Source: Bdellovibrio sp. ZAP7
Lineage (GTDB): Bacteria > Bdellovibrionota > FAC87 > UBA2466
DNA: 64,000 nt
NCBI GenBank assembly: GCA_945878405.1
Contig: CAMCTJ010000009.1
Location: forward strand, 1 to 64,000
Direction: 5' to 3'
Part shown: positions 7,451 to 17,040 of the stretch, piece after piece
Position numbering within the stretch: the first letter of the stretch is position 1
Layout: each line of letters opens with the position of its first letter
Translations under genes and position numbers: made by a program
Notes under the pieces: model-generated
Database searches by the model: none
What the model was told of the DNA's origin: nothing
The model's input: only the letters and a program-made list of their open reading frames with translations

Positions 7451-8939
7451 GGGGGCACACCCTTTCTTTGAATTCTTCAGCAGCTTTGCTTATCACTTTA
7501 AATCTATTGGGGTCCATTTTTTTAAGTGAGCGAGCCATCATGCTGAGACGAGGATTCTTTAAAAAGAATGCCTCATGTTTTTTAATGAACCCCCAAAAAA
7601 GACCATCTGCGATGTCACACCAGGGGCCTTTTTTGAAGTCACTCATTTTCAAAAGATAATTGGAGCCACAAAAGTAGGGTTTAGTACTGAAGATTCCCCC
7701 ATCAGAAAAAAGAGCCATTCCGTAGACATTGGGTCCCATCACCCAATCCGAGGAATCAACAAACATTTCCATAAACCATCGATGTGCCTCTCGGGGCTCC
7801 ACTTCACAAAGAAGCATGAAATTTCCCAAAACCATCAGTCTCTCTATGTGGTGGGCATATCCTAACCGGACGCTCTTTTTTATTGCGGCATCCAAAGGAG
7901 GAAGGCCTGTTTCTCCCGTGTACCAAGCGGCGCTGAGGGTCCGTTTATGGTTCCAAAAATTATGAACATCTTCCTTCTCACTGAAGTTTTGATAAATTCC
8001 TCGAATAAACTCCCGCCATCCAATGATTTGTCTGACAAACCCTTCCAAAGAATTTAAGGGGATCTTCTTTTGTACATTGGTACTGGTTACCTTTCGAATA
8101 ATTTCTTCAGGGGTAATCAATCCCAAATTCAGCACAGGTGTCAAAACCGAGTGGTATACAAAGTCAGATTCGGATGTCATCGCATCTTCATAGTCGCCAA
8201 AAAAAGCTAGCCGCTCTTCAATGAAACGATCGAACCATTCCAATGATTCCTTACGATTTGTGGGAAGCCAAAAGTGCTGTGATTCCCCCGGGTGATCCTT
8301 AAATAGTGAATCGGTCAGAGCCTGAACTGAACGAAGTTCAGGAGAGCCTTTGAGTTTAGAAACAGCAGGAATAGCCTTGGTGTTCCTCAGGGGCTTTCTG
8401 TTCTCTGTATCGAAACTCCATTTTCCTCCCAAGGGTTTCCCCTTTGCGTCCGTTAAGATCCCTAATCTTTTTCGTTGGGATTCGTAGAAGGTTTTCATGA
8501 AAGGTTTTTTGGTGGTTTGCAGATAGCTTTTGAATTGTTCGCGAGAGGTCAAGAACATAGGAGACTGCTTAATCTCAAGTCCTATTTTGTGAGCTCGACA
8601 AAACTCACCCATTCGGCTCTCCATGAATTTATCCTCAATCTCGTAGCATATGAGATGGGTGATCTTTTCTTTTTGAATAAAGTGTTTCAGTTTTTCTTCG
8701 TAAGATTGTCGTGAGTTTTTGGCATTTAATTCGAAGTAGTGAACGTCGCTGCCGAGATCCTTAAGTTCCTTGGCGTACCTGCGCATAGCAGTCAGGAAAA
8801 GAATTATCTTGTGCTTGTGGTACTTAAAATGTGTGCAAAGCTCATGGTCTTCCGCCATGAAAACTTTCTGAGGTGTAGTTTTTTTCTGGAGGTGTTCGGG
8901 AAAAAGCTGATTACCAAAAATGATCCAAGCAGTTTTCAT
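7443..8939 (-). CDS. Photolyase/cryptochrome-related protein (prokaryotic 6-4 photolyase type)
   Basis: A 498-residue protein of the deoxyribodipyrimidine-photolyase-related family (COG3046/PhrB-like). The N-terminus is a Rossmann-like domain (TAWIIFGNQLFPEHL). The C-terminal FAD domain contains GWREFIRGIY, GYAHHIERLMVLGNFMLL and WVMGPNVYGMALFSDGG. Known relatives bind FAD, an antenna chromophore and a [4Fe-4S] cluster and repair 6-4 UV photoproducts. Late cysteines are seen at LLCEVE, YFCGSN and PWCDIA. The CxxC pair typical of PhrB is absent, so cluster ligation may differ. The start overlaps DUF2237 by 4 bases (ATGA), indicating coupling. Confidence 0.88.
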   Translation of the reverse strand: MKTAWIIFGNQLFPEHLQKKTTPQKVFMAEDHELCTHFKYHKHKIILFLTAMRRYAKELKDLGSDVHYFELNAKNSRQSYEEKLKHFIQKEKITHLICYEIEDKFMESRMGEFCRAHKIGLEIKQSPMFLTSREQFKSYLQTTKKPFMKTFYESQRKRLGILTDAKGKPLGGKWSFDTENRKPLRNTKAIPAVSKLKGSPELRSVQALTDSLFKDHPGESQHFWLPTNRKESLEWFDRFIEERLAFFGDYEDAMTSESDFVYHSVLTPVLNLGLITPEEIIRKVTSTNVQKKIPLNSLEGFVRQIIGWREFIRGIYQNFSEKEDVHNFWNHKRTLSAAWYTGETGLPPLDAAIKKSVRLGYAHHIERLMVLGNFMLLCEVEPREAHRWFMEMFVDSSDWVMGPNVYGMALFSDGGIFSTKPYFCGSNYLLKMSDFKKGPWCDIADGLFWGFIKKHEAFFLKNPRLSMMARSLKKMDPNRFKVISKAAEEFKERVCPRG

Positions 8940-9313
8940 GTTATTTCGCCATGTGCCTTTAAATCTTCAAGGCTTACAACCTCGAGAGCTGTGTAATGGG
9001 TTGCCAATAGATTAACTGGAGGAGCTACCCCGGCTTCCAGTGCCTGTTTCCAGCGGGAAGCACAAAGACACCAACAGTCTCCCTCTTTTAAACCGGGAAA
9101 ATCAAATTCAAGTCGAGAAGTGATGAGATCGTTTCCTTGGCTCAGCGAAAAATCTAAGAACTCCTGAGTTACTCGGGAACAAATGACATGTCGTCCTTTG
9201 TCTGTATCGTCTGTTTTACAATACCCATCTCGAAAAAAACCAGTTCGATATCTGCCACAACATGGCTCGAGCGGCGTTCCCAGGACATTGATCGGTTCTG
9301 TTTTTAAATCCAT
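8936..9313 (-). CDS. DUF2237-family protein
   Basis: I choose ATG at 9313-9311, which has AGAGG nine bases upstream; a GTG nine bases earlier also lies in frame. The product is about 125 residues with family features: NVLGTPLEPCCGRYRTGFFRDGYC near the N-terminus, then the motif DFPGLKEGDCWCLCASRW and the C-terminal APPVNLLATHYTALEVV. Its many conserved cysteines suggest metal binding, but no function is established to my knowledge. It opens the minus-strand photolyase operon. Confidence 0.85.
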   Translation of the reverse strand: MDLKTEPINVLGTPLEPCCGRYRTGFFRDGYCKTDDTDKGRHVICSRVTQEFLDFSLSQGNDLITSRLEFDFPGLKEGDCWCLCASRWKQALEAGVAPPVNLLATHYTALEVVSLEDLKAHGEIT

Positions 9314-9397
9314 GAATAGCACCCTCTTTGGCCCTCCATGCTAATTGAGTTCAACCCATTAGCAAAGGGAACTGGTAAAATAAAATGAGGAAGGGCT

Positions 9398-10015
9398 ATG
9401 CTAAAAAAAGAGTGCTTTCATTTGTGCGAAGAGAAAGATCGGTGGTCTCCCGAACCGCTCGGCCTCTATTATCTTCTGACCCAAGAAAAGAACTCTAAAT
9501 CTTCCCGTTGGAACATCAAAATAGGGGAAAGACAGAAGAGTGGTGCATTTCCCATGGCGGATGATGGCTGTGGCGTGTCGGCGGCGATTTCAGGTGGGCC
9601 TGGTCGTTATGTATTTAAGAATAAGGAACGGCAAATTGGTTTGCTTCAGTCCTGGGCTTGGAATCGAGAAGAGGGCGGCCAACTATTTATTGTAAGTCCT
9701 TTGAGAATGTTTCATTTAAGCTTCGATAGGCCTTCAGTAAAAGCTGCAATTTACCCTACTGTCTTGCAAGAAAATGAAGAGATGCAATTTCCTATTTTAG
9801 GATCTGAACATTTCATTTACATCGTTTCTGGGAAAGCAGAATGGAGTGATCGGGAGACAGAGCAGACAACCCTGTTGAAAATGGGGCAACTACTTCAAGT
9901 GTCCAGAACGGATCTCAAGCGGGAATATCTAAACTTGCGACTGAAAGGGAGTGGGAGGAAAACGACTCTCTTGTGGGTTGTTCTGCATTACTTACCGCAA
10001 GACAAGCGCGCGTAA
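9398..10015 (+). CDS. Cupin-like protein, possibly HutD/Ves-related
   Basis: A 205-residue protein with a good ribosome binding site (GAGGAAGGGCT before ATG). The sequence is strand-rich: RWNIKIGERQKSGAFPMADDGCG, then FPILGSEHFIYIVSGKAEW, and LLKMGQLLQVS. The last two resemble the paired strands of a small cupin barrel, and the overall layout is reminiscent of HutD/Ves proteins. The metal-binding histidines of true cupins are not evident. It is transcribed divergently from the photolyase operon, and its 3' end overlaps the convergent aldehyde dehydrogenase by 24 bases. Family membership is a weak inference. Confidence 0.5.
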   Translation: MLKKECFHLCEEKDRWSPEPLGLYYLLTQEKNSKSSRWNIKIGERQKSGAFPMADDGCGVSAAISGGPGRYVFKNKERQIGLLQSWAWNREEGGQLFIVSPLRMFHLSFDRPSVKAAIYPTVLQENEEMQFPILGSEHFIYIVSGKAEWSDRETEQTTLLKMGQLLQVSRTDLKREYLNLRLKGSGRKTTLLWVVLHYLPQDKRA

Positions 10016-11464
10016 CTCAGTCATTTCTTCCATGGCAAATCGAACTCCTTCACGCCCCAAGCCACTATCTTTAATGCCACCGTAAGGCATGGCATCGGAG
10101 CGCCATGAAGGAACTTCGTTTACCACCACTCCTCCTACTTCTAACTCATCCCAAGCACGTAGAGCGTGAGAGAGATTCGAAGTGAAAATCCCAGCCTGTA
10201 GCCCAAAACGCGAACGATTAACACTCGTTAAAACATCTTCAAAATGTCTATAAGAACTCAAGAGAGCGACCGGCCCGAAAGCTTCTTCGCAAGAAATAGG
10301 AAGGTTGTCCGGTACGTTCTCTAAGAGAGTCGCTTCCAAAACAGATCTTTTTCGATTTCCCCCGCAGAGAAGAGTAGCTCCTTTTGTAACCGCTTCCTGA
10401 ATCCAACTTTGTAATCGAATGGCATCACTTTCTGAAATAAGAGGTCCTAAATCTGTTGTTTCCTCTTTTGGATCTCCAGCTCTTAGTTTCTTCGTTCCTT
10501 CAATGAGACAAGTTTTGAACTCTTCATAAATGGTTTCCTGTACAAAAATTCTCTGGACGCTGATACAACTTTGTCCCGATTGATAAAAAGCGCCCACTAA
10601 AATGCGTTTAACAGCATCTTTTAAATCTGCCGACTGATCGACAATACAAGCGGCGTTTCCGCCCAGTTCGAGAACGACACGTTTTTTTCCAGCTCGGCCT
10701 TTAAGATCCCAACCAACTTCGGGAGAACCCGTAAAACTTAAAAGCTTCAATCGCTCATCCGTTGTAAAAAGATCAGCTCCTTCCCGAGGGCAGGGAAGGA
10801 TAGAGAACGACCCTTTGGGAAGAGTTGTTTCCGCCAAAATTTCTCCCAACAGGAGACTTGTTAGGGGAGTTCGGCTCGCTGGTTTTAAAATAAACGGACA
10901 CCCCACTGCAATGGCTGGAGCTATTTTGTGGGCTGTCAGATTTAAGGGGAAATTAAAAGGAGAAATAAAAGAGCAGGGACCAATTGGGAATCGTTTCCAA
11001 AATCCTTGGTAACCAACACCACGAGGAGTGGTAGAGAGTGACATTACTTCTCCATTGAGTTTTCCGACTTCTTCTAAGGCCAAGGTAAACGTATCGATTA
11101 ATCTCCCGACTTCTCCCCGAGCATCTCGGATGGTTTTTCCTACCTCGAGGCAGAGAGCCTGAGCTAATTCGTCTTTTCGTTTTTCAAATTGCTGAATGCA
11201 AAAAGACAAAATGGCTTTTCGCTCGAAAAGTGGCTGTTTCCGTAAAAGGGGAGCCACCTCACAAGCTGCCGCAATGGCTTCTTCAATGTCTTGATTGGTT
11301 GCTAAAGCTACTTCAGTGAGTTTTTTGCCATCAAACTTATCTTCGACTGATAAAAACCGCTGACTCATCTTGGGGGAGTTAGCTAGAAAAAAGGGATACT
11401 GGGGTTTTAATGTTAAGAAAGATTCGTTCATGCTCCATACAGTATCATTTTCGACCTTTCTCAT
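9992..11464 (-). CDS. NAD(P)-dependent aldehyde dehydrogenase family protein
   Basis: A 490-residue protein of standard ALDH length. The catalytic general base lies in VVLELGGNAACIV and the nucleophilic Cys in YQSGQSCISVQRIFV. The NAD(P)-binding region includes FISPFNFPLNL and ILKPASRTPLTSLL, followed by SFTGSPEVGW. It would oxidise an aldehyde to the acid; the substrate cannot be read from the sequence. The C-terminal MPYGGIKDSGLGREG is characteristic. Starts at 11464 and 11431 are both possible, and neither has a clear Shine-Dalgarno. It stands alone on the minus strand. Confidence 0.88.
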   Translation of the reverse strand: MRKVENDTVWSMNESFLTLKPQYPFFLANSPKMSQRFLSVEDKFDGKKLTEVALATNQDIEEAIAAACEVAPLLRKQPLFERKAILSFCIQQFEKRKDELAQALCLEVGKTIRDARGEVGRLIDTFTLALEEVGKLNGEVMSLSTTPRGVGYQGFWKRFPIGPCSFISPFNFPLNLTAHKIAPAIAVGCPFILKPASRTPLTSLLLGEILAETTLPKGSFSILPCPREGADLFTTDERLKLLSFTGSPEVGWDLKGRAGKKRVVLELGGNAACIVDQSADLKDAVKRILVGAFYQSGQSCISVQRIFVQETIYEEFKTCLIEGTKKLRAGDPKEETTDLGPLISESDAIRLQSWIQEAVTKGATLLCGGNRKRSVLEATLLENVPDNLPISCEEAFGPVALLSSYRHFEDVLTSVNRSRFGLQAGIFTSNLSHALRAWDELEVGGVVVNEVPSWRSDAMPYGGIKDSGLGREGVRFAMEEMTELRALVLR

Positions 11465-11560
11465 CCACGACTGACCCGCGTAACGCGGCGAGCAATGTCG
11501 TCAACGAAATATGAAGATTCTTACAAAATTCGCCGATAAGAAAGTAACCGTCAGAGAACT

Positions 11561-13333
11561 ATGAAAATCGCGATATTTTACTCCCCTCAATCTCAAGGAT
11601 TTTTGAATCACTTCATGCGATTCAGTGGATTTTTAAATGAGAATTCTGGGGTGGACTGTGTTTGGTTTGATCTTAGTCAAACCCCTCTTCGTTCAGATTA
11701 TTCTTTGGGGAAGTTCGATAAATTCTTTCTTTTGGGTGAAAAAGCCAAACTTTCAAAAAAGGAAAACAAATATCTTTCTACCCATCGCCTTCCCTTAGAA
11801 AGTCTTCCCCTAGATTACGCTCTTAAAACGAAACCCAGATTTTTATCTCGTTGCGACGAGCGGTGGGTTTTTTGTCCCTCCGAAGAAAGTTCAGGGAATT
11901 GGAATAGAAATTTGTGGGAATCGAGCAATCTGTTTTGTCCGACACTATTTCTTTGCCAGGATCAGGGGGTCTTAGAACAAGGCGCTTCTCCCGGCCCAAT
12001 GACTTTCTTTTCCCCTGTGGATCCTCAACTCCATCAAGACGCGATTGCAAACGCTGCTTGTGTTGTGAGTGCTTTTTGGGAGCCCTGCCTAGTGGCGCGC
12101 GCAGCTGGAAGGCCTGCGATTAAATTAAGTATTGAATCGAACAAAAATAATACTTGGGGTGTACCAGAGGTAGTGATTGGAGGAAGAAACGCGAAAGAAG
12201 TGTTTCAGGAATGTCGTCAAATCTACGAAGCTTATCCAAAAGCAAGTCGGGCGGTTCCTGAAAGACCGGCGTTCTCCTCAGTCGATCAGGAAGTACTTCA
12301 CCTAACTTCCATCTCTGACTTTTCTTATCTGCCTTTTTATTTAGGAATGATTGAGAACATTCTTAGGAAAACTCAGAAAAAAATCAAACTCCACTTATTG
12401 GCACTTGATGAACAAGTAGCTCCATTTCTTGAGAGAACTTACCCCGGGCTAGTTCATGTGGTAGAGCTCAAAGAGGTCTGGACTACCCGTGAATTAAAAA
12501 TTATCGAGCAACGGACAGTTGCCTTTAGGGCATTCTCGTCGAAGCCCAAGATCCTTGAGAAAGTACTAAGAGACTACCAAGGTCCGACGTTTCATTGCGA
12601 TTCGGATGTTTATTTTTTCTCTGCCCCCGAAAAATTATTAGAAACTTTTACGTCGGGGCATACGATTTTATTTCCCCATTGGAATGATGTCTTTCCAGCT
12701 GGAAGAAACGATGGTTTGTACAATGCGGGAATGATTGGCGTGCGTCCCGGAGCGGAGAAGTTTTTAAAGTGGTGGGGAGAGCAGTGCTTGGCGAATTGCA
12801 GTTTTGACCCTCAAAATGGAGTGGTGGGAGATCAAGCCTATCTTGATTTTGCTCCCATTTTGTTTGAAGGGGTGAACGTCTACCGTAAAAAAGACCATAA
12901 TATTGCTCGGTGGAACTTAAAAAATATCGGAGTCCATTTCAATCTGGATCGCTCTTGTTTAGAAGGACGAGATGGAAGAAAAGTTCAGACTTTCCACGCG
13001 GCCTTCATCGATTCCTTTGGGTATTTTGAATTCAAATATTGTTGGGACCAGCTAGTAACCTTTTTTTCCGATTTTTCTCAAAAGAGCGCCTCTCCAGCTT
13101 TTTTTAAAAACACTTTGGTGCAGCAACAAAGATATTGGCTGAGCTTGTCCCGCGGCCTCAAAGGACGTGAAATGGTGTACCGATTCCTACCGGTTTTAGG
13201 AGAGCAACCAGACGCCAAAGCCCCAACTTTTTGGATGCAGGGTTTGGGGGGCTTTTGTCTTAATAAATTCATGAAGTTACGAAAGGCCCTGTTTCACTAT
13301 TTTCCCTTTTCGGCAAAAGAGCCAAGTTTATAG
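11561..13333 (+). CDS. Two-part protein with a C-terminal glycosyltransferase-like domain
   Basis: A 590-residue protein. The N-terminal ~230 residues begin MKIAIFYSPQSQGFLNHFMR and resemble a Rossmann-like GT-B lobe, ending near VPEVVIGGRNAKEVF. The C-terminal part looks like a GT-A nucleotide-sugar transferase: the DXD-type motif is in FHCDSDVYFF, with LYNAGMIGVRPGAEKFLKWW and later VVGDQAYLDF and HNIARWNL, the arrangement of sugar-nucleotide binding enzymes. It probably adds a sugar to a surface glycan. No membrane segment is evident. It precedes ftsH by 76 bases. Specific donor and acceptor are unknown. Confidence 0.65.
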   Translation: MKIAIFYSPQSQGFLNHFMRFSGFLNENSGVDCVWFDLSQTPLRSDYSLGKFDKFFLLGEKAKLSKKENKYLSTHRLPLESLPLDYALKTKPRFLSRCDERWVFCPSEESSGNWNRNLWESSNLFCPTLFLCQDQGVLEQGASPGPMTFFSPVDPQLHQDAIANAACVVSAFWEPCLVARAAGRPAIKLSIESNKNNTWGVPEVVIGGRNAKEVFQECRQIYEAYPKASRAVPERPAFSSVDQEVLHLTSISDFSYLPFYLGMIENILRKTQKKIKLHLLALDEQVAPFLERTYPGLVHVVELKEVWTTRELKIIEQRTVAFRAFSSKPKILEKVLRDYQGPTFHCDSDVYFFSAPEKLLETFTSGHTILFPHWNDVFPAGRNDGLYNAGMIGVRPGAEKFLKWWGEQCLANCSFDPQNGVVGDQAYLDFAPILFEGVNVYRKKDHNIARWNLKNIGVHFNLDRSCLEGRDGRKVQTFHAAFIDSFGYFEFKYCWDQLVTFFSDFSQKSASPAFFKNTLVQQQRYWLSLSRGLKGREMVYRFLPVLGEQPDAKAPTFWMQGLGGFCLNKFMKLRKALFHYFPFSAKEPSL

Positions 13334-13409
13334 GATAAGTTGTTGTAATCGCTTAAAGTCCCGGTCTTTTGATTGCCTTTGATGGCCCTTCGTGTTACCT
13401 ACCCTAACT

Positions 13410-15398
13410 ATGTCTGAAAATAATTCCAAGGCCCCTAAAAAAGATAAACCTGCGCGTCCTAAGTTGCCGCCGTGGTCGTCTCGCAACGGTCTTTGGTCTT
13501 GGATTTTATTTGGGGTTGGTCTCATTTTACTGGTTTCCGTTTATTCAAAGCCCGATTTTGCTGCCAAAGAAATTCCCTACAGCGATTTTCGAGCAAAGAT
13601 AAAAAATGGAGAAATTAAACGCGTATTGCTTTCTCCTGCTTTGGTAAAGGGTTTTTCAGCTGAAGCTACGACCCGTTCAAACCCCTGGGTGCAGGCACCC
13701 TCTGCTTTATTTGTTTCAATTCCTGTTGAAGATCCGAAACTCATTGAGTTGATGGAGAGTCACGGAGTTCGATATGAACAAGAAAATCTGGCAGTAAAGA
13801 ATGTATTTCTTCACTGGGTTTTACCCTTTTTAGTTTTGTTGATTTTGTGGAGAATGGTATTTGCCCGCGCCTTTAAGATGGGCCCCGGCGCAGGGCTGAT
13901 GAGCTTTGGAAAAAACCGAGCAAAGCTGGTGCCCGAGGACTCTAAAAAAGTACTTTTTGATGATGTGGCTGGTTGCGATGAAGCCAAAGATGAATTAGCT
14001 GAAATTATCGATTTTCTTAAGACGCCTCAAAAATTCAGATCCATCGGCGGAAAGATCCCCAAGGGCATTCTATTAGTCGGTCCCCCGGGAACTGGGAAAA
14101 CCCTGCTGGCCAAAGCTGTGGCAGGTGAAGCAGCCGTTCCATTTTTTAGTTTAAGCGGTTCTGAATTTGTAGAGATGTTTGTGGGAGTGGGAGCTGCTCG
14201 GGTGCGAGATCTTTTTGGTCAGGCAATCGAAAAAAGCCCTTGTATCATTTTCATTGATGAGCTCGATGCCATTGGAAAAGTTCGTAGTTCTGTTTCTCCA
14301 ATGGGCGGTCACGACGAGCGCGAACAGACTTTAAATCAATTGCTGGTTGAGATGGATGGATTTGATTCTCGTACAGGGGTCATTATCATGGCAGCAACCA
14401 ATCGGCCGGAAACGCTAGATCCTGCTCTGACGCGAGCAGGCCGATTTGATAGACAGGTCGTTGTGGACCGACCCGATATTAAGGGAAGGGAAGCCATTTT
14501 GGCGATCCATTCTCGAAATGTGAAGTTGGCTGCTGACGTTGATTTGAAAGTGGTTGCTGCAAGAACACCGGGATTTGTTGGGGCCGATTTGGCCAACGTA
14601 GTTAACGAGGCCGCTTTACTAGCAGTTCGCAAAGACAAAACGACGGTCGATCTCTCTGATTTTGAAGATGCAGTGGATCGGGTCGTGGCTGGTCTTCAAA
14701 AGAAGACAAGGGTCATGAGCGTAATTGAGAAAAAAATCGTTGCTTATCATGAAATGGGTCACGCCCTAGTTGCTTCTTTTACAGAGGGAACGGACCCCGT
14801 GCACAAAGTATCAGTTATTCCAAGGGGCTTTGGAGCTTTGGGTTTTACGATGACCCTTCCGAAAGAAGATCGGTATCTCTTAACTCGGTCTGAGTTACTA
14901 GCGAGAATTGATATTCTCTACGGGGGGAGAGTAGCCGAAGAGTTGATCTTTAACGAAATTTCCACAGGCGCACAAGACGACATTCAAAAAGCCACCGACA
15001 TCGCAAAGAGAATGGTCATGGAATATGGAATGAGTGACTGCGGCCAGCGAAGTTTCTCAACTGAAAGAGCTACTTTTATTCAGTCCCCCAATGGGTCATT
15101 ATCTGCAGCAAGAGAGTACAGTGAGTCGGTAGCCGAACAAATCGACAGAGAAATTAGTACGATTTTGAGTAGTGCCTATCAAAGAGTGAAAACACTTTTA
15201 AGCTCAAAAAGTGAGCTCCTGGAGCACTTGTCAAAGATTCTGATGGAGAAAGAGGTCATCGAGGGAAAAGAACTTTCTCACTTGATGGCTGAGTACTCTC
15301 AAGAAACCAGTGTCGAGCCCGAGCCTGAGACTCGGATGATTCCGTCGTCAAGTGCTCCGGAAGTTTCTGGGTTCAATGAGAGACCAGCAGAGTTGTGA
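13410..15398 (+). CDS. ftsH: ATP-dependent zinc metalloprotease FtsH
   Basis: From ATG 13410 (an in-frame ATG lies 18 bases upstream) the protein is about 662 residues. Two membrane segments, near residues 28-45 and 132-152, bracket a periplasmic domain. The AAA+ module shows Walker A GPPGTGKT, Walker [12 protein letters not shown] and the second region of homology [19 protein letters not shown]. The zinc site is HEMGH, where HEAGH is commonest; the HExxH metal ligands are kept. The third ligand is expected in [12 protein letters not shown]. FtsH degrades membrane proteins and unstable regulators at the inner membrane. The C-terminal tail is acidic and proline-rich. Confidence 0.96.
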   Translation: MSENNSKAPKKDKPARPKLPPWSSRNGLWSWILFGVGLILLVSVYSKPDFAAKEIPYSDFRAKIKNGEIKRVLLSPALVKGFSAEATTRSNPWVQAPSALFVSIPVEDPKLIELMESHGVRYEQENLAVKNVFLHWVLPFLVLLILWRMVFARAFKMGPGAGLMSFGKNRAKLVPEDSKKVLFDDVAGCDEAKDELAEIIDFLKTPQKFRSIGGKIPKGILLVGPPGTGKTLLAKAVAGEAAVPFFSLSGSEFVEMFVGVGAARVRDLFGQAIEKSPCIIFIDELDAIGKVRSSVSPMGGHDEREQTLNQLLVEMDGFDSRTGVIIMAATNRPETLDPALTRAGRFDRQVVVDRPDIKGREAILAIHSRNVKLAADVDLKVVAARTPGFVGADLANVVNEAALLAVRKDKTTVDLSDFEDAVDRVVAGLQKKTRVMSVIEKKIVAYHEMGHALVASFTEGTDPVHKVSVIPRGFGALGFTMTLPKEDRYLLTRSELLARIDILYGGRVAEELIFNEISTGAQDDIQKATDIAKRMVMEYGMSDCGQRSFSTERATFIQSPNGSLSAAREYSESVAEQIDREISTILSSAYQRVKTLLSSKSELLEHLSKILMEKEVIEGKELSHLMAEYSQETSVEPEPETRMIPSSSAPEVSGFNERPAEL

Positions 15399-15423
15399 TT
15401 TTATAAATTTAAGGAGGATAAAA

Positions 15424-15642
15424 ATGTTAGACATGAATTGGAAATGGAAGTTGAAGGATAAAAGAACTCAAGGTCGTTACGTTGAAAAAGGATTGTTAGA
15501 CAAAGCAAAAGCAGAAACTGATTTAAAAAATCTGCCTGATTTAACTGCCAGTGCTACTTGGGTCGAAATCGATATGGAAGACGTTCAAGTAGATGATGCG
15601 GCAGATGCTGAAACCTCTGATGATTCGGAAGGCACCCTTTGA
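15424..15642 (+). CDS. Small acidic protein of unknown function
   Basis: A 72-residue protein. A strong AAGGAGG followed by ATAAAA before ATG 15424 fixes the start; the frame also extends upstream into ftsH without such a signal. The N-terminal third is basic and aromatic (MNWKWKLKDKRTQGRYVEKG), and the C-terminal third is strongly acidic (EIDMEDVQVDDAADAETSDD). The Lys-rich start, LLDKAKAETDLKNLPDLT middle and acidic end suggest a small cytosolic binding protein or regulator. It sits between ftsH and psd, overlapping the psd TTG start, so it is probably co-transcribed with the phospholipid genes. I do not recognise the family. Confidence 0.75.
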   Translation: MLDMNWKWKLKDKRTQGRYVEKGLLDKAKAETDLKNLPDLTASATWVEIDMEDVQVDDAADAETSDDSEGTL

Positions 15643-16289
15643 AAAACGAAGGTGTTCCCATAGTCAAAGAAGGGATTCCTTTTTTGATGGTTTTTCTGGT
15701 CGGAGCTTTCGGGTTCTGGATCGGAGGCATTTGGCCACTGACTCTATTGTTTTTGTTTTTAACAGGGTTTAGTGCCTATTTCTTTCGAAATCCAGAAAGA
15801 CTTCCGCCTATCGGTTCCTCTTTGGTAGCTTCTCCCGCCGATGGAAAAGTTATTTTTGTGGGGAGCGCGAAAGAACCAGAATTTCTTCAGGAAGAAATGC
15901 TCAAGGTTAGCATTTTTATGTCTCTCTTTGATGTTCATGTGAATCGCGTGCCCATCGATGGAACCGTTCGTGACATGAAATATCACAAGGGGCGGTTTTT
16001 AGCCGCGTCTGAAGATCGTGCGTCTGAAGAAAATGAGCGGAATGCCATGTTGATTGAAACCGCAAGAGGCCTGAAAATTGTACTGGTACAGGTAGCGGGT
16101 TTAGTTGCTCGAAGAATTATTTGTTACCCTTCCGTAGGAGCGTACATTTTGAAAGGGCAAAGAATGGGGCTCATTCGATTTGGATCTCGCTGCGATATGT
16201 TTTTCCCCAAGGGAACTCAAATTGTCGTTAAAAAGGGCGATAAGGTGGTTGGAGGGGAAACCATTTTAGCACAGCTGAAGGAGAGTTAA
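15639..16289 (+). CDS. psd: Phosphatidylserine decarboxylase proenzyme
   Basis: A 216-residue protein of the short (archaeal/type II) class. Two N-terminal membrane segments lead into FFRNPERLPP. The conserved SPADGKVIFVG, SIFMSLFDVHVNRVPI and YHKGRFLAASEDRASEENER follow, and the self-cleavage site is near the end in LIRFGSRCDMFF, where the Ser after Gly becomes the pyruvoyl group. The enzyme makes phosphatidylethanolamine from phosphatidylserine at the inner membrane. The start is TTG 15639, with GGAAGG upstream, overlapping the preceding stop. pssA follows one base after the stop, forming a two-step pathway. Confidence 0.93.
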   Translation: MKNEGVPIVKEGIPFLMVFLVGAFGFWIGGIWPLTLLFLFLTGFSAYFFRNPERLPPIGSSLVASPADGKVIFVGSAKEPEFLQEEMLKVSIFMSLFDVHVNRVPIDGTVRDMKYHKGRFLAASEDRASEENERNAMLIETARGLKIVLVQVAGLVARRIICYPSVGAYILKGQRMGLIRFGSRCDMFFPKGTQIVVKKGDKVVGGETILAQLKES

Positions 16290-16290
16290 G

Positions 16291-17040
16291 GTGGGCCCTC
16301 AGAAGAATCGGCATTACATTCTTGTTCTTCCCAGTATGTTCACAACTGGAAACTTGTTTTGTGGTTTTTTTGCTATCATCAATTCTTTTTCACATCAGTT
16401 TGAAAGAGCTAGTTTTGCTATCTTATTGGCCGGTCTTTTTGATGTCTTAGACGGTCGAGTTGCCCGAATCACCAAAAGTCAGAGCAAATTTGGGATTGAA
16501 TACGATTCAATTGCAGATGTGGTTTCTTTCGGCCTTGCCCCTGCAGTAATGACTTATGTCTGGGTGCTTGAACCTTTTGGTCGGTTGGGATGGGCCGGTT
16601 CATTCTTTTTTGCGGCTTGCGGGGCACTTCGACTAGCTCGATTCAATACGATTTCAGAGGAATTACCGAAAAGTTATTTTTTAGGACTTCCGATCCCTGC
16701 TGCTGCCAACATGGTTGCAGCAACTTTTCTAGCGCACAAAGAATTACAGTTTCCTTACATCGAAGCCGTTATGATGGTTTTGATGTTTGCTTTGGGCAGC
16801 CTCATGGTAAGCACTGTTCGATTTCGAAGCTTTAAGGATTTTGACCTGAGGCACCCTCGGAGTTTTATTTATCTTGTAGCGGTCGTTTGCGTATTTGTGG
16901 CTTTTGCCTGGAAGTACGAAGTGGCCTTAGCCGTTTTAATTGGTTTATATATCGCCTGGGGTCCTATTAGAGAAATGTTAAGCAAGGTGAAGGCTACGGC
17001 GCTTGGGAAAAAAGCCAATCAGACGAAGGAAGAGTTATGA
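16291..17040 (+). CDS. pssA: CDP-diacylglycerol-serine O-phosphatidyltransferase
   Basis: A 249-residue membrane protein starting at GTG 16291. The CDP-alcohol phosphotransferase motif is complete: LDGRVARITKSQSKFG followed by EYDSIADVVSFG, giving the expected D-G-x2-A-R-x8-G-x3-D-x3-D. Several hydrophobic segments run through the rest. It makes phosphatidylserine from CDP-diacylglycerol and serine, feeding Psd encoded just upstream. The 3' end overlaps asd by 4 bases (ATGA), so translation is coupled. Confidence 0.94.
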   Translation: MGPQKNRHYILVLPSMFTTGNLFCGFFAIINSFSHQFERASFAILLAGLFDVLDGRVARITKSQSKFGIEYDSIADVVSFGLAPAVMTYVWVLEPFGRLGWAGSFFFAACGALRLARFNTISEELPKSYFLGLPIPAAANMVAATFLAHKELQFPYIEAVMMVLMFALGSLMVSTVRFRSFKDFDLRHPRSFIYLVAVVCVFVAFAWKYEVALAVLIGLYIAWGPIREMLSKVKATALGKKANQTKEEL

